A DNA stretch of 8,108 nucleotides from Actinomycetes bacterium (GTDB lineage: Bacteria > Actinomycetota > Coriobacteriia > Coriobacteriales > Eggerthellaceae), in contig JAEZDJ010000013.1 of assembly GCA_023429565.1 (NCBI GenBank), positions 1 to 8,108 of the forward strand. Direction: 5' to 3'. Under the pieces are notes generated by a model that ran no database searches, was not told the DNA's origin, and was given only the letters and a program-made list of their open reading frames with translations. The number at the start of each line of letters is the position of its first letter. Positions within the stretch are counted from its first letter, which is position 1. Both the position numbers and the translations under genes were made by a program. This document shows, in pieces, positions 1-6,637 of the stretch.

Positions 1-51
1 TTTTCTTAAGTTCATAATGATTTGCTCTGTGGTAAATCTTGTTTTCTTCAT
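1..51 (-). CDS. IS3-family transposase OrfA, N-terminal 17 codons (partial)
   Basis: The minus-strand ATG at 51-49 opens a frame that runs off the window start, giving MKKTRFTTEQIIMNLRK. The K-x-R-F-T-x-E-Q-I-I signature is the characteristic beginning of OrfA proteins of the IS3 family (IS2/IS407/IS51-like groups), where it starts a helix-turn-helix DNA-binding domain. OrfA is normally about 90-100 residues and is joined to OrfB by programmed frameshifting to make the active transposase. An AAAGGA ribosome binding site lies 7 bases upstream of the ATG. Only the extreme N-terminus is visible, so whether the element is intact or active is unknown. The frame is too short to be found by ORF length alone; the call rests on the peptide motif and the adjacent IS terminus. 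Confidence 0.75.
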   Translation of the reverse strand, partial: MKKTRFTTEQIIMNLRK

Positions 52-100
52 AGCGCAGTCCTTTCCCATGCATAAATCTTACTATTTCCTAGCATTGGGG

Positions 101-122
101 TTGGACCTGTTTTAGGGGGTCA
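101..122 (-). repeat. IS3-type terminal inverted repeat (left)
   Basis: The minus strand from 122 reads TGACCCCC, then TAAAACAGGTCCAA. It begins with the TG dinucleotide required at IS3-family ends and has the C-run and GGTCCAA-like block of such termini. The matching right repeat is outside the window, so the inner boundary is approximate. Confidence 0.65.
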
Positions 123-539
123 GGGCATATGCAGTATAGCCATACATGAGTCGCTTCCAAGAGAATAGCATGGCCCAATGCTGCGATTTAATCAGGAGGC
201 TGCCTAGACAATAATCTGCTTGAATCGAGCCTTCCGCACAAAACCGCAATTGGGCGATCAGCGCTTCTCTATTAAAACTAGATCTTCTTTGCTTAGTGGG
301 AAACACCGACTCTTATCTGGAGCGCAAGCAACGGTTGTGTCGAATTAATTATGAGCCTGTTTGAGGTTTCATGTATGCTCATACAGTGCAAAACGGTTCA
401 ATCCGACGCCAAAAACGATGGCAATGGTGGGGCGGGTGATATGAAAAAAGCCGTGCTTGCATCCACTATTCACTACGATACAAAATGTCACTAAAGAGTG
501 GAAGTAAAAAACGTCCTAAAATTATCCAATAAAGGCCAA
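123..539. other. AT-rich intergenic stretch without a supported gene
   Basis: Between the IS end and the ATPase promoter the sequence is visibly more AT-rich than the genes around it. The longest plus frame here from an ATG (351-494) would encode 47 residues rich in Asn, Gly and Ser, with no family I recognise and no convincing ribosome binding site. The 64-codon minus frame (306-112) runs into the IS terminus and also resembles nothing known. A small palindrome, TGTATG-CT-CATACA, lies at 372-385. The stretch is probably non-coding or decayed sequence next to the IS insertion. Confidence 0.5.
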
Positions 540-542
540 TTT

Positions 543-582
543 ACGTCCATATTATCGCCATTTTATGAGATAATATGGTCGT
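543..582. promoter_or_regulatory. Operator-like inverted repeat overlapping the promoter of the DUF4143 gene
   Basis: CCATATTATC (547-556) and GATAATATGG (569-578) are perfect reverse complements separated by 12 bases. The match extends outwards to 14-bp arms (543-556 and 569-582) with one mismatch at 546/579. The right arm contains a plausible extended -10 element, TGAGATAAT (566-574), about 35 bases before the start codon, so a protein bound here would occlude the promoter. No well-placed -35 hexamer is visible, which fits an extended -10 promoter. The dyad could be a transcription factor site or form a hairpin; there is no G+C-rich stem or T-tract, so it is not a terminator. Confidence 0.5.
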
Positions 583-609
583 TTCAATTTTGGGAGAATC
601 GGAGATGCC

Positions 610-1911
610 ATGGACAGGTTCTTGATGGAGGATCTTATCGAATGGAAGAAATCCCCCCAAAGAAAGCCCCTTGTCCTCAATGGGGCCAGGCAGGTCGGAA
701 AGACCTGGCTGCTCAAGGAGTTTGGGAGACGCTGCTTCCAGAACGTGGCCTACACCAACCTGGACAACAACCCAGCTCTAAGCGCCCAGTTCGATGCGGG
801 ATATGACATACCCCGGCTCCTGCTCATGATTCAGGCGGAGAGCGGCCAGCGTATAACACCGGGCGAGACGCTTATAGTCCTCGATGAGATACAGGAGTGC
901 CCCAAGGCGCTTACCGCCCTCAAGTACTTCCATGAAAACGCGCCCGAGCATGCGGTTGCCGCTGCGGGCTCCCTGCTGGGCATCACGTTCCACGAGGGCA
1001 CCGGATACCCGGTGGGCAAGGTTGACATGCTCGATCTGTATCCTCTTGGCTTCCGCGAGTTCCTCGACGCGACAGGAAACGCCACTTTGCGAGAGACCAT
1101 CGATTCAGGGGACGTGCAACTTCTCAATTCCCTTTCGTCTAGGTTCGCACAGCTTCTCAAGCAGTACTATTTTATCGGAGGTATGCCAGAGGCGGTGTCT
1201 GTGTTCGTCAGGGACGGGGATCTCGAAGCGGCTCGGTCGGTCCAGGAAGGCATCCTGTTCGGCTACGAGCGGGATATCTCCAAGCATTTGGGAGCGACAG
1301 CTGCTGAGTATACCCTTTCGGCATGGCGCTCCGTGCCTGCCCATCTCGGGCAAGAGAACAAGAAGTTCGTCTTCGGCCACATCAAGGATGGCGCACGCGC
1401 CAGGGACTATCGCTCGGCAATCACCTGGCTTACCCAGGCGGGCATCGCGACAAAGGTGCCGAGGACGTCCAAACCCGGCATTCCGCTTGTGGCCTATGTC
1501 GACGAGTCTATCTTCAAGCTCTTTGCCCTCGATGTCGGCCTTCTTGGAGCTATGGCCGGGTTGGACTCCGGAAGCATTGTCCGTGGGAACGCGATGTTCA
1601 CGGAATTCAAGGGTGCCCTCACCGAACAGTACGTCTGTCAACAGCTGGTTTCCGAGCTTGGTCTGACCCCTTACTACTGGTCGGCAGACAACTCCCGCGG
1701 CGAGATCGATTTTCTCGTACAACGCAAAGGAAATATCTATCCAATCGAAGTGAAGGCTGAGGAAAATCTGCGTTCGAAGAGCCTGAGGGCATTTGCCAAC
1801 AGGTATGAGGGCACGATCCCGAGGCGGTTCAGCCTCTCAGGGTTCCGAGACCAGGAGTGGATGCGCAATATCCCTCTTTACGCCATCGGGAATCCGGAGA
1901 ACTGGGCATAG
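610..1911 (+). CDS. AAA_14/DUF4143 family ATP-binding protein
   Basis: This is a 433-residue cytosolic protein of the orphan 'ATP-binding protein, DUF4143' type. The N-terminal half is an AAA+ (AAA_14) P-loop ATPase. Walker A is GARQVGKT at residues 25-32, Walker B is LIVLDEIQ at 88-95, and an AAGSLLG sensor-like stretch is at 118-124. The family's YPLGFREF segment is near 144-151. The C-terminal half is DUF4143 and ends in a PD-(D/E)xK-like motif: GEID (D367), then E380 and K382 in IEVKAEEN. Family members are about 380-450 residues long, so this one is full length. The cellular role of the family is not established; a link to nucleic acid transactions or stress is inference from the nuclease-like fold. 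The ATG at 610 is favoured because GGAG at 601-604 lies 5 bases upstream; the ATG at 605 is out of frame. The gene is monocistronic and converges on the MFS gene 166 bp away. Confidence 0.88.
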   Translation: MDRFLMEDLIEWKKSPQRKPLVLNGARQVGKTWLLKEFGRRCFQNVAYTNLDNNPALSAQFDAGYDIPRLLLMIQAESGQRITPGETLIVLDEIQECPKALTALKYFHENAPEHAVAAAGSLLGITFHEGTGYPVGKVDMLDLYPLGFREFLDATGNATLRETIDSGDVQLLNSLSSRFAQLLKQYYFIGGMPEAVSVFVRDGDLEAARSVQEGILFGYERDISKHLGATAAEYTLSAWRSVPAHLGQENKKFVFGHIKDGARARDYRSAITWLTQAGIATKVPRTSKPGIPLVAYVDESIFKLFALDVGLLGAMAGLDSGSIVRGNAMFTEFKGALTEQYVCQQLVSELGLTPYYWSADNSRGEIDFLVQRKGNIYPIEVKAEENLRSKSLRAFANRYEGTIPRRFSLSGFRDQEWMRNIPLYAIGNPENWA

Positions 1912-2077
1912 GACAACGTCGCCTCAGCCAGACTGAACGAAACGCCCTACGACCTCAACTCAAGAATGAGCCACAATCTATAGAGAAAAGCCCACTAGAG
2001 CAAATCGTGAAAAATGAAGGCAGCGGATGGCAAGGAGACATCGTGTGCACCAAAGAGATGACGGGCAACGGCTTCAT

Positions 2078-3592
2078 TTAACCGTCATTTGTCTGCGACA
2101 GAGGCTTGTTCTTCACGAACAGCAGCACGGCGAAGGCGACGGCAAACAAGGGGACCAGCGTCACAAACACGGGTGCAAGCGCGTCATTGTACGAAAGGCG
2201 CACGGCTACCCGAACGGCGTCCGGCAAGGTCTGCACCAAAGCGGGGGTAAGCGAATTCGCATCGAGACCTTGCGCCATATCCCCCAGCCCAGAAAGGTTG
2301 GTGGATAACTGCGTCGAGAGGTTTGCCGTAAAAAGGGACCCCACCAGGCTAGCCCCAATGGTGCCTCCTATCTCACGAAAGAAGTTATTGGTGGACGTCG
2401 CCGTGCCTACGATTGCCACCGAAAACTCATTCTGCACGATAAGCACCAAGATTTGCTGCCCCAATCCTGTGCCGAATCCCAGCAAGAACAGATAGCAGCC
2501 CAATGCCAGAAGCGACGTGTCGACGCTGATGGAAGCAAGCAGAGCAAAAGCCACGGCAGAGACCGCGCAGCTGGCAAGAGGCAGTACCTTGACAGCCTTC
2601 ATCTTTGCCACCAAAAATCCTGTGACGGTTGAGGTTATCATCATGCCAATCATCATGGGCAGGGTCATGTAGCCTGCCACCGTGGCGCCCAGCCCGTCGA
2701 CAATCTGGAAGTAGGTGGGCAGATAGCTGATCGCGCCCATCATGCCGACCATGAGCACCAGACCGGCCACCGTGCACAGCACGAAATTCCTATTCTTGAA
2801 CAGGTTCGGAGGCATGAGCGGTTCTTTTGCCCGGAGCTCAATCAGAACGAAGGCCACGGCGCTCACGATACATGCCACGATGAGGCCAATGATGACGGGA
2901 GAATTCCAATCGTAGGTATTGCCACCCCACGAAATGACCAAGATAAGGCAAGAAGTCGCTATCGCCATAGAGCAGATACCGGGAATGTCCACCTTCGGAA
3001 GCAATGAGCCATCCTTGCGCTTATGATGGGGCAGGAATCGAGCAGCCAGCCCCAGGGCCAACAGGCCCAGCGGCACGTTGATCCAGAAGCACCAGCGCCA
3101 CGAGAGCACCTCGGTAAACACTCCGCCCAAAAGCGGCCCTATGACCATGCTCACGCCAAAGCTCGCTCCCATGACGCCCATATATTTGCCCCGTTCGGCA
3201 GGAGGGAATATGTCTGCAATGATGGCCTGAGACAGGATCATGGTTCCTCCCCCGCCCAGGCCCTGAATAGCACGGCCGGCTATCAGGCCAAGCATCGCAT
3301 CGCTCAGGCCGCACACCACCGATCCCACTACGAAAAGCCCGATCGCCCCACAGAATAGGTACTTGCGCCCGAAAAGGTCGCCGAACTTGCCATAGAGGGG
3401 CATCATGATGGTGCTGCAGAGCATGTAGGCCGTGCTCACCCACAGCATGTGATCCACGCCCCCAAGCTCGCCGACGATGGTGGGCAGGGCGGTGGATACG
3501 ATCGTCTGGTCTAAAGATCCCACGAACATTGCCATCATCAACGCTGAGAACACCGCAACGATCTGCCCTCTGCTTAAATTTTTGTGCTGCAT
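2078..3592 (-). CDS. DHA2-family (EmrB/QacA-type) MFS multidrug exporter
   Basis: This is a 504-residue integral membrane proton/drug antiporter of the major facilitator superfamily, DHA2 subfamily, whose members usually have 14 transmembrane helices and about 470-530 residues. TM1 carries the DHA2 motif LDQTIVSTALPTI (residues 27-39) with the membrane-embedded Asp28. Motif A, GKFGDLFGRK, is at 68-77. Motif B, RAIQGLGGGG, is at 107-116 and contains Arg107. The antiporter motif C lies around 142-157 (GVSMVIGPLLGG), followed by WRWCFWINVPLG. Hydrophobic segments continue to the C-terminus. An AGAGAGGG ribosome binding site lies just before the ATG at 3592. The gene is co-directional with and 219 bp downstream of the ABC transporter; a hairpin and its own operator-like palindrome in the gap suggest at least partly independent transcription. 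The substrate cannot be assigned: family members export lipophilic cations, dyes, bile salts or antibiotics. Confidence 0.92.
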   Translation of the reverse strand: MQHKNLSRGQIVAVFSALMMAMFVGSLDQTIVSTALPTIVGELGGVDHMLWVSTAYMLCSTIMMPLYGKFGDLFGRKYLFCGAIGLFVVGSVVCGLSDAMLGLIAGRAIQGLGGGGTMILSQAIIADIFPPAERGKYMGVMGASFGVSMVIGPLLGGVFTEVLSWRWCFWINVPLGLLALGLAARFLPHHKRKDGSLLPKVDIPGICSMAIATSCLILVISWGGNTYDWNSPVIIGLIVACIVSAVAFVLIELRAKEPLMPPNLFKNRNFVLCTVAGLVLMVGMMGAISYLPTYFQIVDGLGATVAGYMTLPMMIGMMITSTVTGFLVAKMKAVKVLPLASCAVSAVAFALLASISVDTSLLALGCYLFLLGFGTGLGQQILVLIVQNEFSVAIVGTATSTNNFFREIGGTIGASLVGSLFTANLSTQLSTNLSGLGDMAQGLDANSLTPALVQTLPDAVRVAVRLSYNDALAPVFVTLVPLFAVAFAVLLFVKNKPLSQTNDG

Positions 3593-3624
3593 GCGCCCTC
3601 TCTTAATTTGTCATATCCTATAGT

Positions 3625-3637
3625 TCACTGGTAGTGA
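3625..3637. promoter_or_regulatory. Small palindrome upstream of the MFS gene, possible repressor site
   Basis: TCACT-GGT-AGTGA is a perfect 5-3-5 dyad ending 33 bases upstream of the MFS start codon, where a promoter would be expected. On the minus strand it is followed by ACTATAGGATATGA, in which TATAGG could serve as a -10 element, though no good -35 is visible. Drug pumps of this family are often controlled by TetR- or MarR-type repressors binding such dyads. No such regulator is encoded in this window, so the role is inferred. Confidence 0.3.
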
Positions 3638-3654
3638 GAAGATGGCATTTTGAA

Positions 3655-3680
3655 CGTTGCCGGCACGCAGGCCGACAACG
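3655..3680 (-). terminator. Stem-loop between the ABC and MFS genes, possible weak terminator
   Basis: CGTTGCCGGC (3655-3664) and GCCGACAACG (3671-3680) pair at 9 of 10 positions around a 6-base loop. On the minus strand the stem follows the ABC stop codon by about 130 bases and is followed by TTCAAAAT. That is only a weak U-tract, so it may be a partial terminator, an RNA-processing site or a stability hairpin. Confidence 0.35.
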
Positions 3681-3811
3681 CGCAAGTTTCGCCATCGGCA
3701 TCTTCGCGGTTCGCATCCTTTTGGCCTTCAGGACGCTTGCCTCTCCCCCGGCGATTCAAGGCGAGCGCTGGAAGGTGAACCTCCGAGCGCCCGCTGAAAC
3801 GTGCTGCAGTT

Positions 3812-6472
3812 CTATTCGGTTCTCAGGGCAACCGCGGGATCCTTCCGTGCAGCCATCCTTGAAGGAACGAACCCGGCAACCAAGGTCAGCACAACGCTGA
3901 TGGCAATGAGGACGATGCTGTATTCCAGGGGGAGCGCCGCAATGGCGTCAATCCCGAACAAGGACGAGACGACCGCGTTGATCGGAATGCACACAAGCAG
4001 GGCCACCACAATGCCGAGCACCCCGGAGATAAGCCCTTCAATGAAGGTCTCAGCCGTGAATATCCTCGTCACCGATCCTTTCGATGCGCCAACCGCACGA
4101 AGGATGCCGATCTCTTTCGTCCGCTCGAGCACAGAGATGTACGTGATGATGGCAATCATGATGGACGAGACGATGAGCGAAATCGCAACGAAGGCAATGA
4201 GGACATAGCTGATCGTGTCGATCATCGTGGTCAGCGAGGAAGTGAGGGTGCCAATCAAATCGGTGTAGGTGACTTTATCAGTGTCCTTGTCGGTCTGGCT
4301 GTTGTAATCATCGATCAATCCCTCTATTTTCTCCTTGCCCTCGAAATCGGTGGGATACATCGAGATGGTGGAAGGTTGATCTGCGGTGACGTACTCGAGG
4401 GCGTCCAGAACCTCTTCATAGGTTTTCGGAGTCGTATCTGACGCCTGGGCGAGCATGATCGCCAGCTGGTCACTCGATATGCCGGAAGAGCTGCCCGACT
4501 GAGCGGCCAGGGCCGCAGGATCGAACGAAGCTGCGGCATCATCGACCCCGCCGCCCTGTTCGACGCCAGTGGCTTGCGAAGTGCTTTCGTCGGCAGCGGC
4601 ATCAAACGCAGTCCCGGTTAGGACGTTGGTGTCAGGATCGCTTATCTGCTCCTTGACTATCTCGCTCTCGCTCGTCGTTTTCATCAGATAGTCCGTCAAG
4701 CGCGAGTCGTATCCTATGCCGTTCGTGATGCCTGCGCCGTCTTTGGCCTTCAGCACGCAGGAGACCTTCACGGTCAAGCCCTTGTCGAACACACTTTTCA
4801 GATAGTCTCCGTCCTCCGTCTTGTTTATCCACGCCTCGCCCGAATCGCTCTTCGCATACAGTTGGCTCGTGGCGAACACCTGATATTCCATGCCGATGGC
4901 ATCTTGGTATTCAAACCGTTCTTGGGGATCGTCGTATTCCTCGCCGTCTTTGATCGCATCCACCATCGAGTTCATCTCGTCGATGTCCATGAGGCCGAGC
5001 GTGTAAAGGGAGTAGTCGGACACTTCGTTGTCTTCCGTCACGACAAGCGCGATCTCGTCGGATGCGGCAGGCCAGTCCCCGGCAAGCAGGTCGTATTGGC
5101 TTTCGCGAAGGTTTTGGTCACTCGCAAGCTGCTCCCATTCCGAATTGGCAGAGCTGCTCCCCGACATGCCCATGGGCATTGCATCAGACATCCCGCTCGC
5201 GCCCATGCCCTCCATCGGCGTCGATGTCGCATTGGTTTCGTCCTGTTCCAACGCCGAGGGACTGACTTGGATCACACTGCCGTCGTCGGCCAGCCGGTAT
5301 GCTTGGGGCGTGACTCCATATCCATATTCCGTGGCCGACACGAACCCATCAAGCGCCGAGGAATTCCCCTCGAGATAAGCCTTGAATTTTCCGAGGTCGT
5401 TTTCCTTGAGCATCTCCTCGGATGCCACGACCGAGTCGGCGACGACGTTCTTGGAATAGATGCCGTCAGACTCGTGCCCTTCCGCAGAACCCTCCCCCAA
5501 AGCAGGTTGAGCGCTCCCCATCAGGCTCTCAAGGTCGATCGCCTGCTTTTCCAGCTCGATCGGGTACGATCCCATCATATCGCTTTCGATGGAAGAGACG
5601 TATTCGTTCACCCCGTTTGAAAGTGCCAGGATCAACGCTATGCCGATGATGCCGATCGCCCCTGCGAACGAGGTCAGTATGGTCCTTCCCTTTTTGGTGA
5701 GCAGGTTGTTGAAAGACAGGCCGAGGGCCGTCTTGAATCCAAGCTTGGTGCGAGCCGGGTTTTTCGAGGGGAGTTCGTCTTGCAGCTCTTCCTCGGTTAC
5801 CGGATTAGAGTCAGAGACAACCAAGCCGTCCTTCAGGCGGATCGTCCTTGTGGCATACTCGTCAGCCAGATCGGGATTATGCGTGACCATGATCACCAGA
5901 CGGTCGGCCGCAACCTCCTTCAGAAGATCCATGACCTGGATGCTTGTCTCAGAGTCCAAGGCGCCCGTCGGCTCATCAGCCAAGATGATGTCGGGATCGT
6001 TCACCAGAGCACGCGCAATCGCGACACGCTGCATCTGACCGCCCGACATCATGTTCGGCTTCTTGTCAATCTGATCCCCCAGGCCAACCCTCTCCAAGGC
6101 GGCGATCGCCTTCGCGCGTCTCTCGGCCTTCGAAGCGCCCGATATCTTCAGGGCAAGCTCGACGTTTGCGAGAGCGCTTTGGTGTGAGACCAGGTTATAG
6201 CTCTGGAACACGAAGCCGATGCTGTGGTTCCGGTAGGCATCCCAATCGGCGTCTCCGTATTTCTTGGTCGACCTGCCATTTATGACCAAGTCGCCTTCGG
6301 TGTACTTGTCGAGTCCTCCCACGATATTGAGAAGGGTTGTCTTGCCGCAGCCGGAAGGACCGAGGATGGCCACGAATTCCTTCTCCCGGAAATCCAGGGA
6401 AATCCCCTTCAGAGCGTGCACGGAACCGCCGCCGATGGCGTATTCTTTGGTGATTTTCTTCAATCGAAGCAT
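3812..6472 (-). CDS. MacB-type ABC transporter, fused ATPase and FtsX-like permease
   Basis: This is an 886-residue transporter with an ATPase domain followed by a permease. The ATPase (about residues 1-220) has Walker A GPSGCGKT at 38-45, Q-loop Gln90, signature MSGGQ at 142-146, Walker B IILADE at 162-167 and H-loop His198, all intact. It resembles the MacB/LolD group. The permease half has one transmembrane helix near 263-286, a very large extracellular domain (about 290-750), then three helices near 755-781, 814-836 and 850-870. The FtsX-type signature ERTKEIGILRAVGAS is at about 783-797. This is the mechanotransmission architecture of MacB, which is about 650 residues; the extra length lies in the extracellular domain, including a Met/Gly/Ser-rich loop near 418-440. 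With no outer membrane or adaptor gene, export from the membrane or resistance to envelope-active compounds is the likely role; the substrate is unknown. GGAG lies 6 bases before the ATG. The gene is divergent from a two-component system that probably controls it. Confidence 0.9.
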   Translation of the reverse strand: MLRLKKITKEYAIGGGSVHALKGISLDFREKEFVAILGPSGCGKTTLLNIVGGLDKYTEGDLVINGRSTKKYGDADWDAYRNHSIGFVFQSYNLVSHQSALANVELALKISGASKAERRAKAIAALERVGLGDQIDKKPNMMSGGQMQRVAIARALVNDPDIILADEPTGALDSETSIQVMDLLKEVAADRLVIMVTHNPDLADEYATRTIRLKDGLVVSDSNPVTEEELQDELPSKNPARTKLGFKTALGLSFNNLLTKKGRTILTSFAGAIGIIGIALILALSNGVNEYVSSIESDMMGSYPIELEKQAIDLESLMGSAQPALGEGSAEGHESDGIYSKNVVADSVVASEEMLKENDLGKFKAYLEGNSSALDGFVSATEYGYGVTPQAYRLADDGSVIQVSPSALEQDETNATSTPMEGMGASGMSDAMPMGMSGSSSANSEWEQLASDQNLRESQYDLLAGDWPAASDEIALVVTEDNEVSDYSLYTLGLMDIDEMNSMVDAIKDGEEYDDPQERFEYQDAIGMEYQVFATSQLYAKSDSGEAWINKTEDGDYLKSVFDKGLTVKVSCVLKAKDGAGITNGIGYDSRLTDYLMKTTSESEIVKEQISDPDTNVLTGTAFDAAADESTSQATGVEQGGGVDDAAASFDPAALAAQSGSSSGISSDQLAIMLAQASDTTPKTYEEVLDALEYVTADQPSTISMYPTDFEGKEKIEGLIDDYNSQTDKDTDKVTYTDLIGTLTSSLTTMIDTISYVLIAFVAISLIVSSIMIAIITYISVLERTKEIGILRAVGASKGSVTRIFTAETFIEGLISGVLGIVVALLVCIPINAVVSSLFGIDAIAALPLEYSIVLIAISVVLTLVAGFVPSRMAARKDPAVALRTE

Positions 6473-6520
6473 GTCTTCTCCGTCCCTGTTCGTTCCGCAG
6501 ACATCAGGGTAGCGAAGCTC

Positions 6521-6571
6521 TATGAACCGGTTGTTAACCCAAATGCCACTTTTAGTTCATACTGGGTTAAC
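6521..6571. promoter_or_regulatory. Divergent regulatory region with a perfect 9-bp inverted repeat
   Basis: The 165 bases between the divergent ABC and response-regulator genes contain GTTAACCCA (6533-6541) and TGGGTTAAC (6563-6571), perfect reverse complements whose starts are 30 bases apart, about three helical turns. A second pair, TATGAAC (6521-6527) and GTTCATA (6555-6561), is interleaved with it, and AACCGGTT at 6525-6532 is itself palindromic. The position between the target transporter and its two-component system makes binding by the OmpR-family regulator the simplest reading. I cannot place convincing -35/-10 pairs in either direction, which is common for activator-dependent promoters. 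Confidence 0.45.
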
Positions 6572-6637
6572 ATCGTCTCAGTATTGTTTCTTTGAAATAT
6601 AGCCAGCGATCAAACCGGCGTCTGGACAGGAGCAACT

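Larger units (their letters stand above)
1..122 (-). mobile_element. Left end of an IS3-family insertion sequence (partial)
   Basis: Read on the minus strand, the element starts at 122 with TGACCCCCTAAAACAGGTCC, the TG-first, C-rich type of terminus seen in IS3-family elements. A leader of about 70 bp follows, then a ribosome binding site and an ATG at 51 opening the orfA-like peptide MKKTRFTTEQIIMNLRK. This order (inverted repeat, short leader, orfA) is the usual left end of an IS3 element. The rest, including orfB (the DDE integrase), lies upstream of the window. The right inverted repeat and target-site duplication cannot be checked. GGG or GGGC at 123-126 is the flank where the duplication would sit. 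The family call is good; the subgroup is not determined. Confidence 0.8.

Noticed and set aside
112..306. 64-codon minus-strand frame ending beside the IS terminus
   Set aside because: Its last codons lie inside the IS inverted repeat, the product resembles no family I know, and no good ribosome binding site precedes it.
351..494. 47-codon plus-strand frame, with an internal ATG at 441
   Set aside because: No recognisable similarity, weak translation signal and AT-rich context; equally likely to be chance.
884..1722. Long overlapping frames on both strands inside the ATPase gene
   Set aside because: Arg/Ser/Pro-rich shadow translations of a high-GC gene whose true frame carries the Walker and DUF4143 motifs.
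2012..2077. ATGAAG/CTTCAT inverted repeat between the convergent ATPase and MFS genes as a bidirectional terminator
   Set aside because: Six-base arms with a loop of more than 50 bases and no T-run; not a credible terminator.
1857..2081. 74-codon plus-strand frame past the end of the DUF4143 gene
   Set aside because: Starts inside the ATPase gene in another frame, has no ribosome binding site and no family resemblance, and runs onto the MFS stop region.
3734..3767. CGCTTGCC/GGCGAGCG imperfect stem downstream of the ABC gene as terminator
   Set aside because: Long loop, a wobble pair and no following T-run on the minus strand; weaker than the stem at 3655-3680.
4862..5620. 252-codon plus-strand frame opposite the ABC transporter
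   Set aside because: Antisense shadow; the minus frame is continuous with intact ATPase and permease domains.
6032..6046. MSGGQ instead of LSGGQ in the ABC signature motif as a defect
   Set aside because: Substitution at the first position is common in MacB/LolD-like ATPases and all other motifs are intact.
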